Shown here piece by piece: positions 45,466 through 54,306 of a stretch of 64,000 nucleotides of DNA (within the stretch, counting starts at the first letter, position 1; each line of letters opens with the position of its first letter). The stretch is from Bacteroidota bacterium. Lineage in GTDB: Bacteria > Bacteroidota > Bacteroidia > Bacteroidales > UBA10428. The DNA lies in the NCBI GenBank assembly GCA_023442525.1, contig JAEZZA010000011.1, positions 62,001-126,000 of the forward strand, given 5' to 3'. Made by a program: the position numbers and the translations under genes. The notes below the pieces were generated by a model. It saw only the letters and a program-made list of their open reading frames with translations, searched no databases and was not told where the DNA came from.

Positions 45466-47011
45466 GGAGACTGTTCTTGAAATCTATATTCAGATCCAAT
45501 GCCATTGAAGTCGTGAGTTCAGTAAGACTGTGATTTCTTACTATTTCAATGGCTGTATTTATATAGTCGCCCAGGTAAACATCGCGGTCTACATGGGGAA
45601 TCGACTTCCTTACCAAATGATGGCAGGCATCAATCAACGCACCCGACTTAAGCGGTTTGCGGAAATCAAATGCCTGTGATGCACAGAATAATTCAATACC
45701 CTGGATCTTTTCCAGGTTCTCAATTATGTTCAGCGCCTTCCGTGCGCTAATCGAACCCATGCTCACATGATCTTCCTGACCCAGTGAGGTAGGAATACTG
45801 TCGGCACTTGCAGGAAAACATAACGTCTTATTTTCGGATACAAGTGCGGCAGTTGTATATTGAGGTATCATGAATCCCGAATTAAGGCCGGTTTCTTTCA
45901 TCAGTAATTTCGGAAGGCCATCGATGCTATCCATCAGCGATAAATAAATTCTGCGATCGGCAATATTGCCCAATTCGGCTGCCGCAAATGCTGCGTAATC
46001 GAGTGGGAGGGCAAGGAGCTGACCATGAAAATTTCCGCCACTGATCGACTTTTCTTTACTGAAGATAATCGGATTATCAGTAACCGAGTTGAGTTCTATA
46101 GTCAACAACTGCTTGAGGTGTATATAAGCATTGCGCGATGCCCCATGTACCTGGGGTATACAACGGAGTGAATACGGATCCTGAACCCGGTGGCAGTTTC
46201 GGTGCGATTCAACAATCTCCGAATCCATCGTCAGCTTTCTCATACGGTCGGCCACATAAATCGATCCCCTGTAAGGCCTTAAATCGTGGAGGGCAGCATC
46301 AAAAGCCTTGACCGAACCCAGCATGGCTTCAAGATTCATGGCCGCTATAATATCGGCATGATCAAGACAGTTTTGGAATCGCTCAATAAACATAACGGCA
46401 AATGCCGCGATAAACTGCGTTCCGTTGATCAGGGCAAGTCCTTCTTTCGGCCCCGCTTCAAGTGCATTTAAACCAAACTGCTGAAGTACTTCTATTGCCG
46501 GAAGGATTTGATTCTTATAATGGACTTTCCCGTAGCCTATAAGCGGAAGGAACAAGTGAGCAAGCGGAGCCAGATCGCCAGAGGCTCCCACAGAACCCTG
46601 CGAAGGAACACAAGGAGTAACGCGGTTATCAATATGCCACATGATACGCTGCATTACATTCAGCGAAATCCCCGAATATCCCATCGCCAGCGAATGCACT
46701 TTAAGGATCAGCATAAGCCGGCTGATTTCTTCGGGAATGGGATCTCCCACACCCACGGCATGGCTGAGCAACAGATTCATCTGCAGCTTTTTGGTGTCCT
46801 CATCGGAAATTACTGTGGTACATAAGGGCCCAAAACCTGTGTTAATGCCATATACCGTGGTGCCGTCCTCTACAATTTGCTCTACAGCAGCCCGGTTTTG
46901 ATAAATGCGTTCAATAGCTTCGGAAGTGAGTTCGCCACGGATTCTTCCCTTGCAGATATCCAAAGCAAGACCCGGGGTTAGGCGGTCGATACCATAACGG
47001 AAGGTTATCAT
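45443..47011 (-). CDS. hutH: Histidine ammonia-lyase
   Basis: 522 residues from the ATG at 47011 (MITFRYGIDRLTPG); an upstream start at 47071 would add 20 residues unlike the family. The Ala-Ser-Gly triad that cyclises to the MIO group is at 143-145 (GSVGASGDLAPLAH), exactly as in characterised enzymes, and Tyr 54 is in TTVYGINTGFG. It removes ammonia from histidine to give urocanate. First gene of the hutHUI set; divergent from the GTPase gene at 47154 with about 140 bases between. A TACATTTA box (47023-47030, minus) could serve as its -7 element but would give a very short leader. Confidence 0.96.
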   Translation of the reverse strand: MITFRYGIDRLTPGLALDICKGRIRGELTSEAIERIYQNRAAVEQIVEDGTTVYGINTGFGPLCTTVISDEDTKKLQMNLLLSHAVGVGDPIPEEISRLMLILKVHSLAMGYSGISLNVMQRIMWHIDNRVTPCVPSQGSVGASGDLAPLAHLFLPLIGYGKVHYKNQILPAIEVLQQFGLNALEAGPKEGLALINGTQFIAAFAVMFIERFQNCLDHADIIAAMNLEAMLGSVKAFDAALHDLRPYRGSIYVADRMRKLTMDSEIVESHRNCHRVQDPYSLRCIPQVHGASRNAYIHLKQLLTIELNSVTDNPIIFSKEKSISGGNFHGQLLALPLDYAAFAAAELGNIADRRIYLSLMDSIDGLPKLLMKETGLNSGFMIPQYTTAALVSENKTLCFPASADSIPTSLGQEDHVSMGSISARKALNIIENLEKIQGIELFCASQAFDFRKPLKSGALIDACHHLVRKSIPHVDRDVYLGDYINTAIEIVRNHSLTELTTSMALDLNIDFKNSLHELFGIY

Positions 47012-47153
47012 CTGATTTTTAGTAAATGTAGCATAAAGTTGACAATTTTTTATCAACCCCGACACTGCCAAATGTCATAAACGGGTATGGCTAAAAATCA
47101 ATAACTTTTCAGCACAGTTTATGTTTCTTTAAAACTTAAATAAAAACCACTAT

Positions 47154-48497
47154 ATGTCGACTAAAAATGTAATCATTATCGGTGCTGCAGGAAGAGACTT
47201 CCACAATTTCAACACAATTTTCAGGGATAATCCCGACTACCGGGTAGTGGCCTTTACAGCCGCCCAGATACCCGATATCGCGGGCAGAAAATACCCGCGT
47301 GAACTTGCGGGCGATCTTTATCCCGATGGCATTCCCATATATGCCGAAAGCGATCTGGAAAAACTGATTGTGGACCTGAAAGTAGATGAATGCGTTTTTT
47401 CGTATAGCGATATACCGTATACCCGCGTGATGCACATTGGTGCCCGTGTTAACGCTGCAGGCGCCGACTTCAAACTGCTCGGCACCCGCGACACCATGAT
47501 CAAAAGTAAAAAACCTGTTATTGCCGTTGGCGCTGTGAGAACCGGTTGTGGAAAATCACAGACATCGCGCCGTGTGATTGAATTGTTGATGGCAAAGGGA
47601 TTGAAAGTAGTAGCCGTAAGGCACCCCATGCCTTATGGAAATATTGCCGAACAGAAAGTTCAGCGTTATGCCACCATCCAGGATCTGGTGAAACATAAAT
47701 GTACCATTGAGGAAATGGAAGAGTACGAACCACACGTGGAACGCGGAAACGTGATTTATGCCGGAGTGGATTACCAGGCTATTCTTAACGATGCTGAACA
47801 GGATCCGGATGGTTGCGATATTGTTCTCTGGGATGGTGGAAACAACGATTTTCCGTTCTATAAACCCGACCTGACCATAACAGTTACTGATCCCCACCGG
47901 GCAGGACACGAACTGTCGTATTATCCCGGCGAAATCACACTCAGGCTGGCCGACGTTGTCGTCATTAATAAGATCGACACTTCTTCACCAGAGAATATTC
48001 AAATTGTGCGGGATAATATTGCACAGGTAAACCCGAAAGCAATTGTAGTTGATGCCGCTTCGCCGTTAACACTAGATAATCCGTCAATTATCAAGGGTAA
48101 AAGCTGCCTGGCTATTGAGGACGGACCCACTCTCACACACGGCGAAATGAAATTGGGTGCCGGTACGGTAGCTGCCATGAAAATGGGTGCCAGCAGTCTC
48201 GTTGATCCCCGGCCTTATGCAGTAGGCAAGATTAAGGAAACTTTCAAAACCTATCCCGGAATCGGCACTCTGCTTCCGGCTATGGGATACGGAAAACAAC
48301 AGGTGGCCGACCTTGAGAAAACTATTGAAGCCACTCCGTGCGACGTAGTGGTTATCGGTACACCAATCGACCTGAACCGTATTATCAAGATCAACAAACC
48401 CACAGTAAGGGTAACTTACGAGCTTCAGGAAATTGGATTACCAAACCTGGAACAGGTACTCGATGATTTTGTGAAAAAGCACAACCTGAAAAAGTAA
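47154..48497 (+). CDS. Cyclic 2,3-diphosphoglycerate synthase-like GTPase
   Basis: 447 residues, cytosolic. An N-terminal Rossmann-like domain (NVIIIGAAGRDFHNFNTIFRD) is followed by a P-loop GAVRTGCGKSQTSRRVIELL near residue 125, DIVLWDGGNNDFPF, TVTDPHRAGHE, a G-domain-like VVINKIDT and a C-terminal domain. This is the family of archaeal cyclic-2,3-diphosphoglycerate synthetase, which uses ATP to make a thermoprotective solute; bacterial homologues occur in mesophiles where the product is unknown. It is divergent from hutH and ends with a clear terminator, so a single-gene transcript is likely. Whether it has any role in histidine use is not known. Confidence 0.75.
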   Translation: MSTKNVIIIGAAGRDFHNFNTIFRDNPDYRVVAFTAAQIPDIAGRKYPRELAGDLYPDGIPIYAESDLEKLIVDLKVDECVFSYSDIPYTRVMHIGARVNAAGADFKLLGTRDTMIKSKKPVIAVGAVRTGCGKSQTSRRVIELLMAKGLKVVAVRHPMPYGNIAEQKVQRYATIQDLVKHKCTIEEMEEYEPHVERGNVIYAGVDYQAILNDAEQDPDGCDIVLWDGGNNDFPFYKPDLTITVTDPHRAGHELSYYPGEITLRLADVVVINKIDTSSPENIQIVRDNIAQVNPKAIVVDAASPLTLDNPSIIKGKSCLAIEDGPTLTHGEMKLGAGTVAAMKMGASSLVDPRPYAVGKIKETFKTYPGIGTLLPAMGYGKQQVADLEKTIEATPCDVVVIGTPIDLNRIIKINKPTVRVTYELQEIGLPNLEQVLDDFVKKHNLKK

Positions 48498-48512
48498 CTC
48501 TCTCAACTGCCA

Positions 48513-48549
48513 GACGCCGGAGACACTTCCATCCGGCGTCTTCCTTTTT
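48513..48549 (+). terminator. Intrinsic terminator after the cDPGS-like gene
   Basis: Perfect 9-base GC-rich stem GACGCCGGA / TCCGGCGTC with a ten-base loop, then TTCCTTTTT. It lies 16 bases after the stop at 48497. Confidence 0.85.
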
Positions 48550-48567
48550 AATTATCCCCCTCCAAAT

Positions 48568-48598
48568 TTTGCATTCGCTTTTACAAGTCCTAAATTTG
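48568..48598 (+). promoter_or_regulatory. Bacteroidota-type promoter for the truncated GH88/105 gene
   Basis: TTTG, 19 bases, TAAATTTG: exact match of both boxes with optimal spacing. Predicted start near 48605, twelve bases before the ATG at 48617. Confidence 0.65.
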
Positions 48599-48616
48599 AT
48601 GGAAATTGAAAGGACT

Positions 48617-49030
48617 ATGAAAAAGTGCATTGTATTTGCTTTCGCTCTCAGCATTATTGCCTGTTCGGCCTCACGGGATCAGTCGTTGTCAAAATCGGAA
48701 GTTAAAAATCTGGTGCATAAAGTTGCCGTTTACCAGATGCAGACTCCGCTTGTGCATGAGGAAACCGACTGGACAAATGGCGCCCTGTATGCCGGAATGG
48801 TTGAATGGGCCGCCACCACCGATGATGAAAAGTATTATAACTGGCTGATGGATATCGGTAAAAGAAACGGCTGGACCTATCTGCATCGAAAGGATTCCCG
48901 CGGTCGATATCATGCCGACGATTACTGCGTTGGTCAGATGTATCTTGAGATGTACAGAAAATACAGTGATACCGCCATGCTTAACCCTATGCGGGAGTAT
49001 TTCGATCTTATCGCTAAACAAAAAACGTAG
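48617..49030 (+). pseudogene. C-terminally truncated GH88/GH105-like glycoside hydrolase lipoprotein
   Basis: 137 residues from the ATG at 48617. SPII signal with Cys 16 (LSIIAC). The rest matches the first part of unsaturated rhamnogalacturonyl/glucuronyl hydrolases: TDWTNGALYAGMVEWAATT, KRNGWTYLHR and YHADDYCVGQMYLEMYRKY, where HADDY carries the catalytic Asp region. Family members have about 350-400 residues, so roughly two thirds of the (alpha/alpha)6 barrel is missing. The reading frame stops at a TAG that lies in the left arm of a GTAGAGACGGA palindrome. Promoter and signal are intact, so the loss looks recent. No remnant of the missing part is seen nearby. Confidence 0.7.
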
Positions 49031-49059
49031 AGACGGACTTCAGGGTATCCGTCTCTACG
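49026..49059. repeat. Palindromic repeat CGTAGAGACGGA ... TCCGTCTCTACG
   Basis: Perfect 12-base inverted repeat with a ten-base loop, between the end of the truncated GH88/105 gene and the stop of the VWA gene at 49068. GTAGAGACG...CGTCTCTAC palindromes are, to my recollection, scattered through intergenic DNA of Bacteroidota and cyanobacteria as repeats of unknown origin. It may act as a bidirectional terminator hairpin, though no T-run follows. Only one copy was noticed in this window. Confidence 0.6.
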
Positions 49060-49067
49060 GGATTAGA

Positions 49068-50285
49068 CTATAACGTGTATTTGGTGATAAGCCTGACGAT
49101 AAGATCATTGAGTAATTCCACTTCATAATCACCTACAGTGGCTTCAATATGTTCGCCGCCTATACCACTGTCGTTGGTGATAAATACATAAGTTCCGTTT
49201 GTTGAAGTGGCAAAGAACCTGAAAAGAAATTCCGTGTCTTTGTTAATCCCACTCGCCGAAATGGGGATGATTTTAATGCCTTTTCCGGCAGCTTCTTTAG
49301 TAATATCATTTATGGCTCCCACAATAGCCTGGGTATGATGAGGCGGTGCATCCAGCAAAAGAAAGAGCAGGCGTGCTCTTGCTGACGAACTCCATTCAAG
49401 CTGGGTTATTGCAGTATTCAAAGCGGTATGTACGGCTTCTTCGTAATCTCCGCCGCCATTGGCTTCCTGATTCCTGATAAATGCAAGTGTTTGGGTAGCA
49501 ACAGAGCTGAATGGTGAAACCCGGGTGAGGTATTCATCGCCTTCATCGCGATAAAAAACAGCTCCTGTCCGTAGTTCAAGTTGCGACGAAACAGTGGCAC
49601 GATCTACTACGTCCAGTAATTCCGATTTCAGGTAGTCGATTTCATCTCCCATCGAGCCGGTTGCATCCACCACAAAAAGGATATCTGCTTTTCGCAGGTT
49701 TTTACTTTCGCTGGAAAGTATTACTTCGTTAATTCCCTGATCGTATTCCTTTGGATCGACAATGGTAAGCATTTCATCACCATAACTTACAACTGCAACG
49801 GGGTTGCTGTCGTCGCCCCCATTCAGGTTAAGCCACAGTTCGGCCTTGCCGTCATTGTCGGTTTTTGCTTTCCAAAGGATATTCCCTTTTATATTCTTCA
49901 GTGTTATATTGCAATCAATAACCGGTTGCTGCTGTTTATCCTTAACGATAAATGAATACCGGTTCTGAGGATAGAATTTCCAATTTTCGGTTGCTTTGAC
50001 TAATTCCTGGTTCTGACCCAGGTTTCTCCAGAATTCCCATTCATTCAGATCGTTCCATTCGGCTGCTGTTATCTGTCCGGGTTCAACCGGATTTTGAATA
50101 GTGTCATCACCACTACCGGTTCCACCTCCCGTACCACCGCTGCCTCCTCTGCCATCTAAATATGCAAATTCAGGCCCGGATCCGACATCGGCCTTATCGC
50201 CTGTGAGTACGCTGTTATCTTCTGAACATTGAAATGCAAGGAATAAAAGAACCAGAACGGAAAGTATTTTTATGCTGTATTTCAT
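49068..50285 (-). CDS. VWA-domain lipoprotein
   Basis: 405 residues from the ATG at 50285 (MKYSIKILSVLVLLFLAFQC); a longer frame reaching 50411 overlaps priA and is not credible. SPII lipobox Cys 20, then a glycine-rich linker (GRGGSGGTGGGTGSGDD), a beta-sandwich domain (about 100-195; YSFIVKDKQQQPVIDCNITL) and a von Willebrand A domain (about 200-405) with the metal-site motif DILFVVDATGSMGDEI. Such proteins bind partners at the cell surface through a divalent metal. No partner gene is adjacent; its function is unknown. Confidence 0.8.
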   Translation of the reverse strand: MKYSIKILSVLVLLFLAFQCSEDNSVLTGDKADVGSGPEFAYLDGRGGSGGTGGGTGSGDDTIQNPVEPGQITAAEWNDLNEWEFWRNLGQNQELVKATENWKFYPQNRYSFIVKDKQQQPVIDCNITLKNIKGNILWKAKTDNDGKAELWLNLNGGDDSNPVAVVSYGDEMLTIVDPKEYDQGINEVILSSESKNLRKADILFVVDATGSMGDEIDYLKSELLDVVDRATVSSQLELRTGAVFYRDEGDEYLTRVSPFSSVATQTLAFIRNQEANGGGDYEEAVHTALNTAITQLEWSSSARARLLFLLLDAPPHHTQAIVGAINDITKEAAGKGIKIIPISASGINKDTEFLFRFFATSTNGTYVFITNDSGIGGEHIEATVGDYEVELLNDLIVRLITKYTL

Positions 50286-50361
50286 AATGCAGATTTTAGT
50301 TATCAGTTTAGTTAAAAGAGAACTTTTACCTGCAAAAGGTTGCGTGGATGGAACAAAAAAA

Positions 50362-52377
50362 TTAGTACGGATCAACGTCAATTGTGTACTGTAAGCCTCT
50401 GAACGCTTCAATATCGCGAAGTGAATTGACTGTCTGAACTATGCTGTTTTTGGTATGTTGAAGCGAATTCATCCGTTCGATTTTAATCAGGAGTCTTTTC
50501 AGGTGCAGATTGCGTATCCGGCTGACAAGTGGATATTCCGGCCCCATTATCTTTTCGGTAACTCTCTTCCTTATTCGTTCTGCAAGTTCTGCGGAGGCCT
50601 GATCAACTATATGGATATCGCGGTGTTTCAGGGTGACATCTACAAGTCGGCTGAAAGGTGGATAGCTGAAACTTTTCCTTTCCTCAATCTGCTTCAGGTA
50701 CAACGAAAGGTAATCGTTATTCAGTATACACTTAATGACCGGATGATCCGGATAGGAAGTTTGTATGATCACTTTTCCCCGGGCGTTCTTTCGTCCTGCT
50801 CTGCCTGCAACCTGCGACATTAACTGAAAACTTCTTTCATGTGCCCTGAAGTCGGGATAATTTAGCATGTTATCTGCATCAACTATCCCGACCAGTTTTA
50901 CATTATCGAAATCAAGTCCTTTCGAAATCATCTGAGTGCCTACCAGAATATCCGACTGCCCGGATTCAAATCTCGCAATCAGGTTTTCATACGATTTCCG
51001 GCTCGATGCCGCATCGGTATCAAGCCTTTCAATTGTAGCCCCAGGGAAAATAAGTCCTGTTTCTTCCTCGATTTTTTCGGTACCGAAACCATGTAGTTTC
51101 AGATCCCCTTGGTTGCAGACAGGGCATTTGTGTGGAATTTCTGTGGTGTAACCGCAATAGTGGCATCTAAGCCTGTTCTCTCTTTTATGATAGGTTAAGC
51201 TGACGTCACAGTATTTGCAGCGTGGAACTTCTCCACATTCGGTGCAGGTAAGAAAGAGTGAAAAACCCCGGCGGTTTTGAAAGAGGATTACCTGTTCCTT
51301 GCTTTCCAACACCGTTTTAATTTCATTAACCAGGATACTCGTAAAATGCGAATGCATTTGCTTGCGTTTACGGCTTAATCGCACATTCTCAACCTGTATC
51401 TCAGGCAGGAGCAGGTTAAGATATCTTTCGTTCAGTTCAACCAGGCTGTACTTGCCTGTTCGGCAATTATAATAGGTTTCAACCGAAGGAGTCGCCGTAC
51501 CCAGCAGGACCTTCGCCCCCATCTGTCGGGCCATCATGATGGCCGTATCTCTTGCATGATACCGGGGAGCCGGGTCGAATTGCTTATAGGTATTCTCATG
51601 CTCCTCATCAATAATAATGAGTCCCGGATTCCGGAACGGCAGAAATATTGCTGATCGTACTCCTAATACCACACGAGGCTCGTCGCTGGCCAGGAGGGCG
51701 TTCCAGGTTTTAATACGATCAGACAGGCTGTATTTGGAATGGTATACTGAAACCTTGTCGCCAAATACCGAGCGGAGGCGATTGATAATCTGTGTGGTTA
51801 ATGCGATCTCGGGTAACAGGTACAGTACTTGTTTTTTGTTGTCAAGAGCTTGTTGTATAAGGTGGATGTATATCTCGGTTTTCCCGCTCGATGTTACACC
51901 ATGCAGAAGAACCACTTCAGTAGTTTCAAATGCAGTGTTGATCTCGTTAAAAGCGCGCGACTGAGCCGTGTTCAGATTCGAAAGCGGAACCACTTCAGGT
52001 GCATCCTGTTTCCTGATGCGCGTTTTTCGCTGCAAGTTGAGCTGGGCAGGCATGGCAGCCTTAAATACTTCACCGGGAGCACACATGTAGTATTCGCTGA
52101 TCCATTGCCATAGTGTAAGCTGCTGTTCATTGACTACCGGCTGCGAATCCAATAGTCCGGAAATTTCCTTTGTCTGGTAACCCGGATCCTGGTCGTGAAC
52201 CTTTATAACAAGTGCGGTATATATATTTTTGCGGCCGAACGGAACGATTATTCGCGTACCGGGGTGTATCCGTGGAAACTTCTCCTTTTCTGCCGAATAC
52301 GTGAATGTTGCATATATAGGCAACGGCAGCAAAACATCTATATAATACACCGCACACATACTTTGAAAAGGTTTCAT
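50362..52377 (-). CDS. priA: Primosomal protein N' (PriA helicase), short form
   Basis: 671 residues; an ATG at 52359 would drop six. PriA restarts stalled replication forks. The 3'-DNA-binding domain (about 1-115; IDVLLPLPIYATFTYS) is followed almost directly by the helicase: LLHGVTSSGKTEIY (Walker A), IIIDEEH (DEEH), LLGTATPSVETY, the eight-Cys zinc region CTECGEVPRCKYCDVSL ... CHYCG ... CPVC, and QVAGRAGRKNARGKVIIQT. Only about 30 residues separate the first domain from the helicase, where E. coli PriA has a winged-helix domain of some 70-90 residues and Bacteroidota forms are longer still. The frame is open throughout, so this is not a frameshift. Confidence 0.92.
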   Translation of the reverse strand: MKPFQSMCAVYYIDVLLPLPIYATFTYSAEKEKFPRIHPGTRIIVPFGRKNIYTALVIKVHDQDPGYQTKEISGLLDSQPVVNEQQLTLWQWISEYYMCAPGEVFKAAMPAQLNLQRKTRIRKQDAPEVVPLSNLNTAQSRAFNEINTAFETTEVVLLHGVTSSGKTEIYIHLIQQALDNKKQVLYLLPEIALTTQIINRLRSVFGDKVSVYHSKYSLSDRIKTWNALLASDEPRVVLGVRSAIFLPFRNPGLIIIDEEHENTYKQFDPAPRYHARDTAIMMARQMGAKVLLGTATPSVETYYNCRTGKYSLVELNERYLNLLLPEIQVENVRLSRKRKQMHSHFTSILVNEIKTVLESKEQVILFQNRRGFSLFLTCTECGEVPRCKYCDVSLTYHKRENRLRCHYCGYTTEIPHKCPVCNQGDLKLHGFGTEKIEEETGLIFPGATIERLDTDAASSRKSYENLIARFESGQSDILVGTQMISKGLDFDNVKLVGIVDADNMLNYPDFRAHERSFQLMSQVAGRAGRKNARGKVIIQTSYPDHPVIKCILNNDYLSLYLKQIEERKSFSYPPFSRLVDVTLKHRDIHIVDQASAELAERIRKRVTEKIMGPEYPLVSRIRNLHLKRLLIKIERMNSLQHTKNSIVQTVNSLRDIEAFRGLQYTIDVDPY

Positions 52378-52428
52378 GGGCTATGCCCGTTTCTTCAGCA
52401 CCCAGCACCGGGAACCATTTGAAACTAA

Positions 52429-53403
52429 CTATCGGATTACTTCAGCCAGCTTCAGCAATTCCATATTCACACTCTTATGAAGCTTCACAGACTTGTTTAG
52501 GGGAACATTAACAATTTTGTTGTCTACAATTCCGATCATGATACTCTTCTGGTCATCGAGCAATGCATCAATTGCTGCAACTCCCATGCGACTTGCAGTG
52601 ACACGGTCGAACGCCGACGGATTACCACCTCGCTGTATATGTCCTAATATGGTAGTTCTGATACTCAGTTCGGGAAATTCACTTTCCATGCGCCTGGCAA
52701 TTTCCGTTGCACCACCTTCTTCTTCACCTTCGGCAACTATAATGACACTTGATTTACGTTTTTCAACACGCTCGGCCATGAGCTTTCTCAATGGTTCCAT
52801 CTGTCCCTTCTTTTCGGGTATCAGAATAGCCTCTGCACCACAGGCAATGCCGCTTCTTATTGCGAGAAACCCTGCCTCACGACCCATTACCTCCACGAAA
52901 AAAATCCTGCCATGCGAACTTGCTGTGTCCCTTATTTTATCCACTGCATCTACAACAGTATTTAAAGCTGTATCGTAACCAATGGTGTAATCGGTACCAA
53001 ACAGATCGTTATCAATAGTTCCCGGGATGCCAATAAACGGAATCTCAAATTCCTTCGACATGATGCTGGCACCCGTAAAAGTACCGTCGCCCCCGATGAC
53101 GATTACGGCCTGAATACCGAATTTCTTTAACTGTTCGTATGCTTTTTTACGGCCTTCGTATTCAAGAAACTCCTTACAACGTGCCGTGTAGATAATGGTG
53201 CCCCCGCGCTGGATAATGCCGCTGACTGACTGTGATGTCAGGGGAACAATATCTCCTTCAATCATTCCCATATAACCTCGCCGGATTCCGAACACTTCAA
53301 GTCCGTTTTGAATACCTGACCGGACAACAGCCCGGATGGCAGCATTCATACCCGGTGCATCACCGCCCGAAGTAAGCACACCTATTTTTTTGATCTTTTC
53401 CAT
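52429..53403 (-). CDS. pfkA: ATP-dependent 6-phosphofructokinase
   Basis: 324 residues, normal bacterial length. It phosphorylates fructose-6-phosphate in glycolysis. Motifs: GVLTSGGDAPGMNAAIRAVV, the phosphate-binding VIGGDGTFTGA (Gly at the position that is Asp in pyrophosphate-dependent enzymes), IPGTIDNDLFGTDYTIG with the catalytic Asp, VEVMGREAGFLA and LGHIQRGGNPSAFDR. It is downstream of ispH and cmk, in an order common in Bacteroidota. Confidence 0.96.
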   Translation of the reverse strand: MEKIKKIGVLTSGGDAPGMNAAIRAVVRSGIQNGLEVFGIRRGYMGMIEGDIVPLTSQSVSGIIQRGGTIIYTARCKEFLEYEGRKKAYEQLKKFGIQAVIVIGGDGTFTGASIMSKEFEIPFIGIPGTIDNDLFGTDYTIGYDTALNTVVDAVDKIRDTASSHGRIFFVEVMGREAGFLAIRSGIACGAEAILIPEKKGQMEPLRKLMAERVEKRKSSVIIVAEGEEEGGATEIARRMESEFPELSIRTTILGHIQRGGNPSAFDRVTASRMGVAAIDALLDDQKSIMIGIVDNKIVNVPLNKSVKLHKSVNMELLKLAEVIR

Positions 53404-53430
53404 GGAATTATGGTAATTATAGCTTCAAAT

Positions 53431-54306
53431 TTATTGATTAATAGTTAACAATTTTTTACGGAATTCCTCCAGCAACCAACCCGGAGTGGAGGTTGCGCCA
53501 GTTATGCCAACGCTTGTGACATTTTCCAGCCATGCCTCATCTACATCGCCGGTATCAGTTACGAAATAGGTCTTTGGATTAACTTCCAGGCATTTCGAAT
53601 AAAGCAATTTGCCATTTGAGCTTTGTTTGTAGCTTACAAAAAGTATGATATCAAACGATGATGCAAATGTCCGCAATTGATCAATCCGGCCGGATACCTG
53701 GCGGCATATTGAATTTGTGCATTTAACAGATTGCGAACTCAGGCCATGCTGGGCAGCTCTTTCAATCAGAATATTCTGAAGACTTGCATAGCTGTCGGTA
53801 CTCATTGTAGTTTGGGCGTACAGGTGAACCGGCCGCGTAAAATCAATTTTTTCCAGATCGTCGGGCGATTCGGCAATGATGGCACTGTATCCCGTTTGTC
53901 CTGCCAGTCCCCTTACTTCAGCATGATCTTTCTTTCCGAACAGTACAATTTGAACACCGTTTTCAGGTTCGGTCTGGTAGGCGCTTTTTACCCTGCTTTG
54001 AAGCTTGAGAACTATGGGACAGGTACCATCAATGAGTTCGATGTTATGCTCCTGGGCATATTTGTAGGTTTCGGGCGGTTCACCATGTGCACGGATCAAT
54101 ACCCTGCAATTGCTAAGCTTATAATATTGCTCGTACGAAATGGTTTTTAATCCCGCCTGTTCCAGTCGTTCAATTTCTTTCTGGTTGTGAACAATTTCAC
54201 CAAGGCAATACAGCATTCCATGTTGCCTGATCACTTCCTCGGCCTTATTTACAACGCGTGTAACCCCAAAACAGAATCCGGCTCTCGGATCAATCTCAAT
54301 TTTCAT
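53431..54306 (-). CDS. ispH: 4-hydroxy-3-methylbut-2-enyl diphosphate reductase
   Basis: 291 residues from the ATG at 54306 (MKIEIDPRAGFCFGVTRVV); a longer frame to 54360 lies within cmk. Last enzyme of the MEP route, reducing HMBPP to IPP and DMAPP with a 4Fe-4S cluster. The three cluster cysteines are in GFCFGV, DGTCPIV and KCTNSICRQ. Further marks: ITGATSTPGWLLEEF. The start overlaps the end of cmk by 11 bases. Confidence 0.95.
   Translation of the reverse strand: MKIEIDPRAGFCFGVTRVVNKAEEVIRQHGMLYCLGEIVHNQKEIERLEQAGLKTISYEQYYKLSNCRVLIRAHGEPPETYKYAQEHNIELIDGTCPIVLKLQSRVKSAYQTEPENGVQIVLFGKKDHAEVRGLAGQTGYSAIIAESPDDLEKIDFTRPVHLYAQTTMSTDSYASLQNILIERAAQHGLSSQSVKCTNSICRQVSGRIDQLRTFASSFDIILFVSYKQSSNGKLLYSKCLEVNPKTYFVTDTGDVDEAWLENVTSVGITGATSTPGWLLEEFRKKLLTINQ

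Noticed and set aside
47012..47071. Twenty-residue extension of hutH
   Set aside because: Not homologous to HutH; the ATG at 47011 places the MIO triad at 143-145 as in known enzymes.
50286..50411. Extended start of the VWA protein overlapping priA
   Set aside because: The ATG at 50285 begins a proper lipoprotein signal; the extension would bury it.
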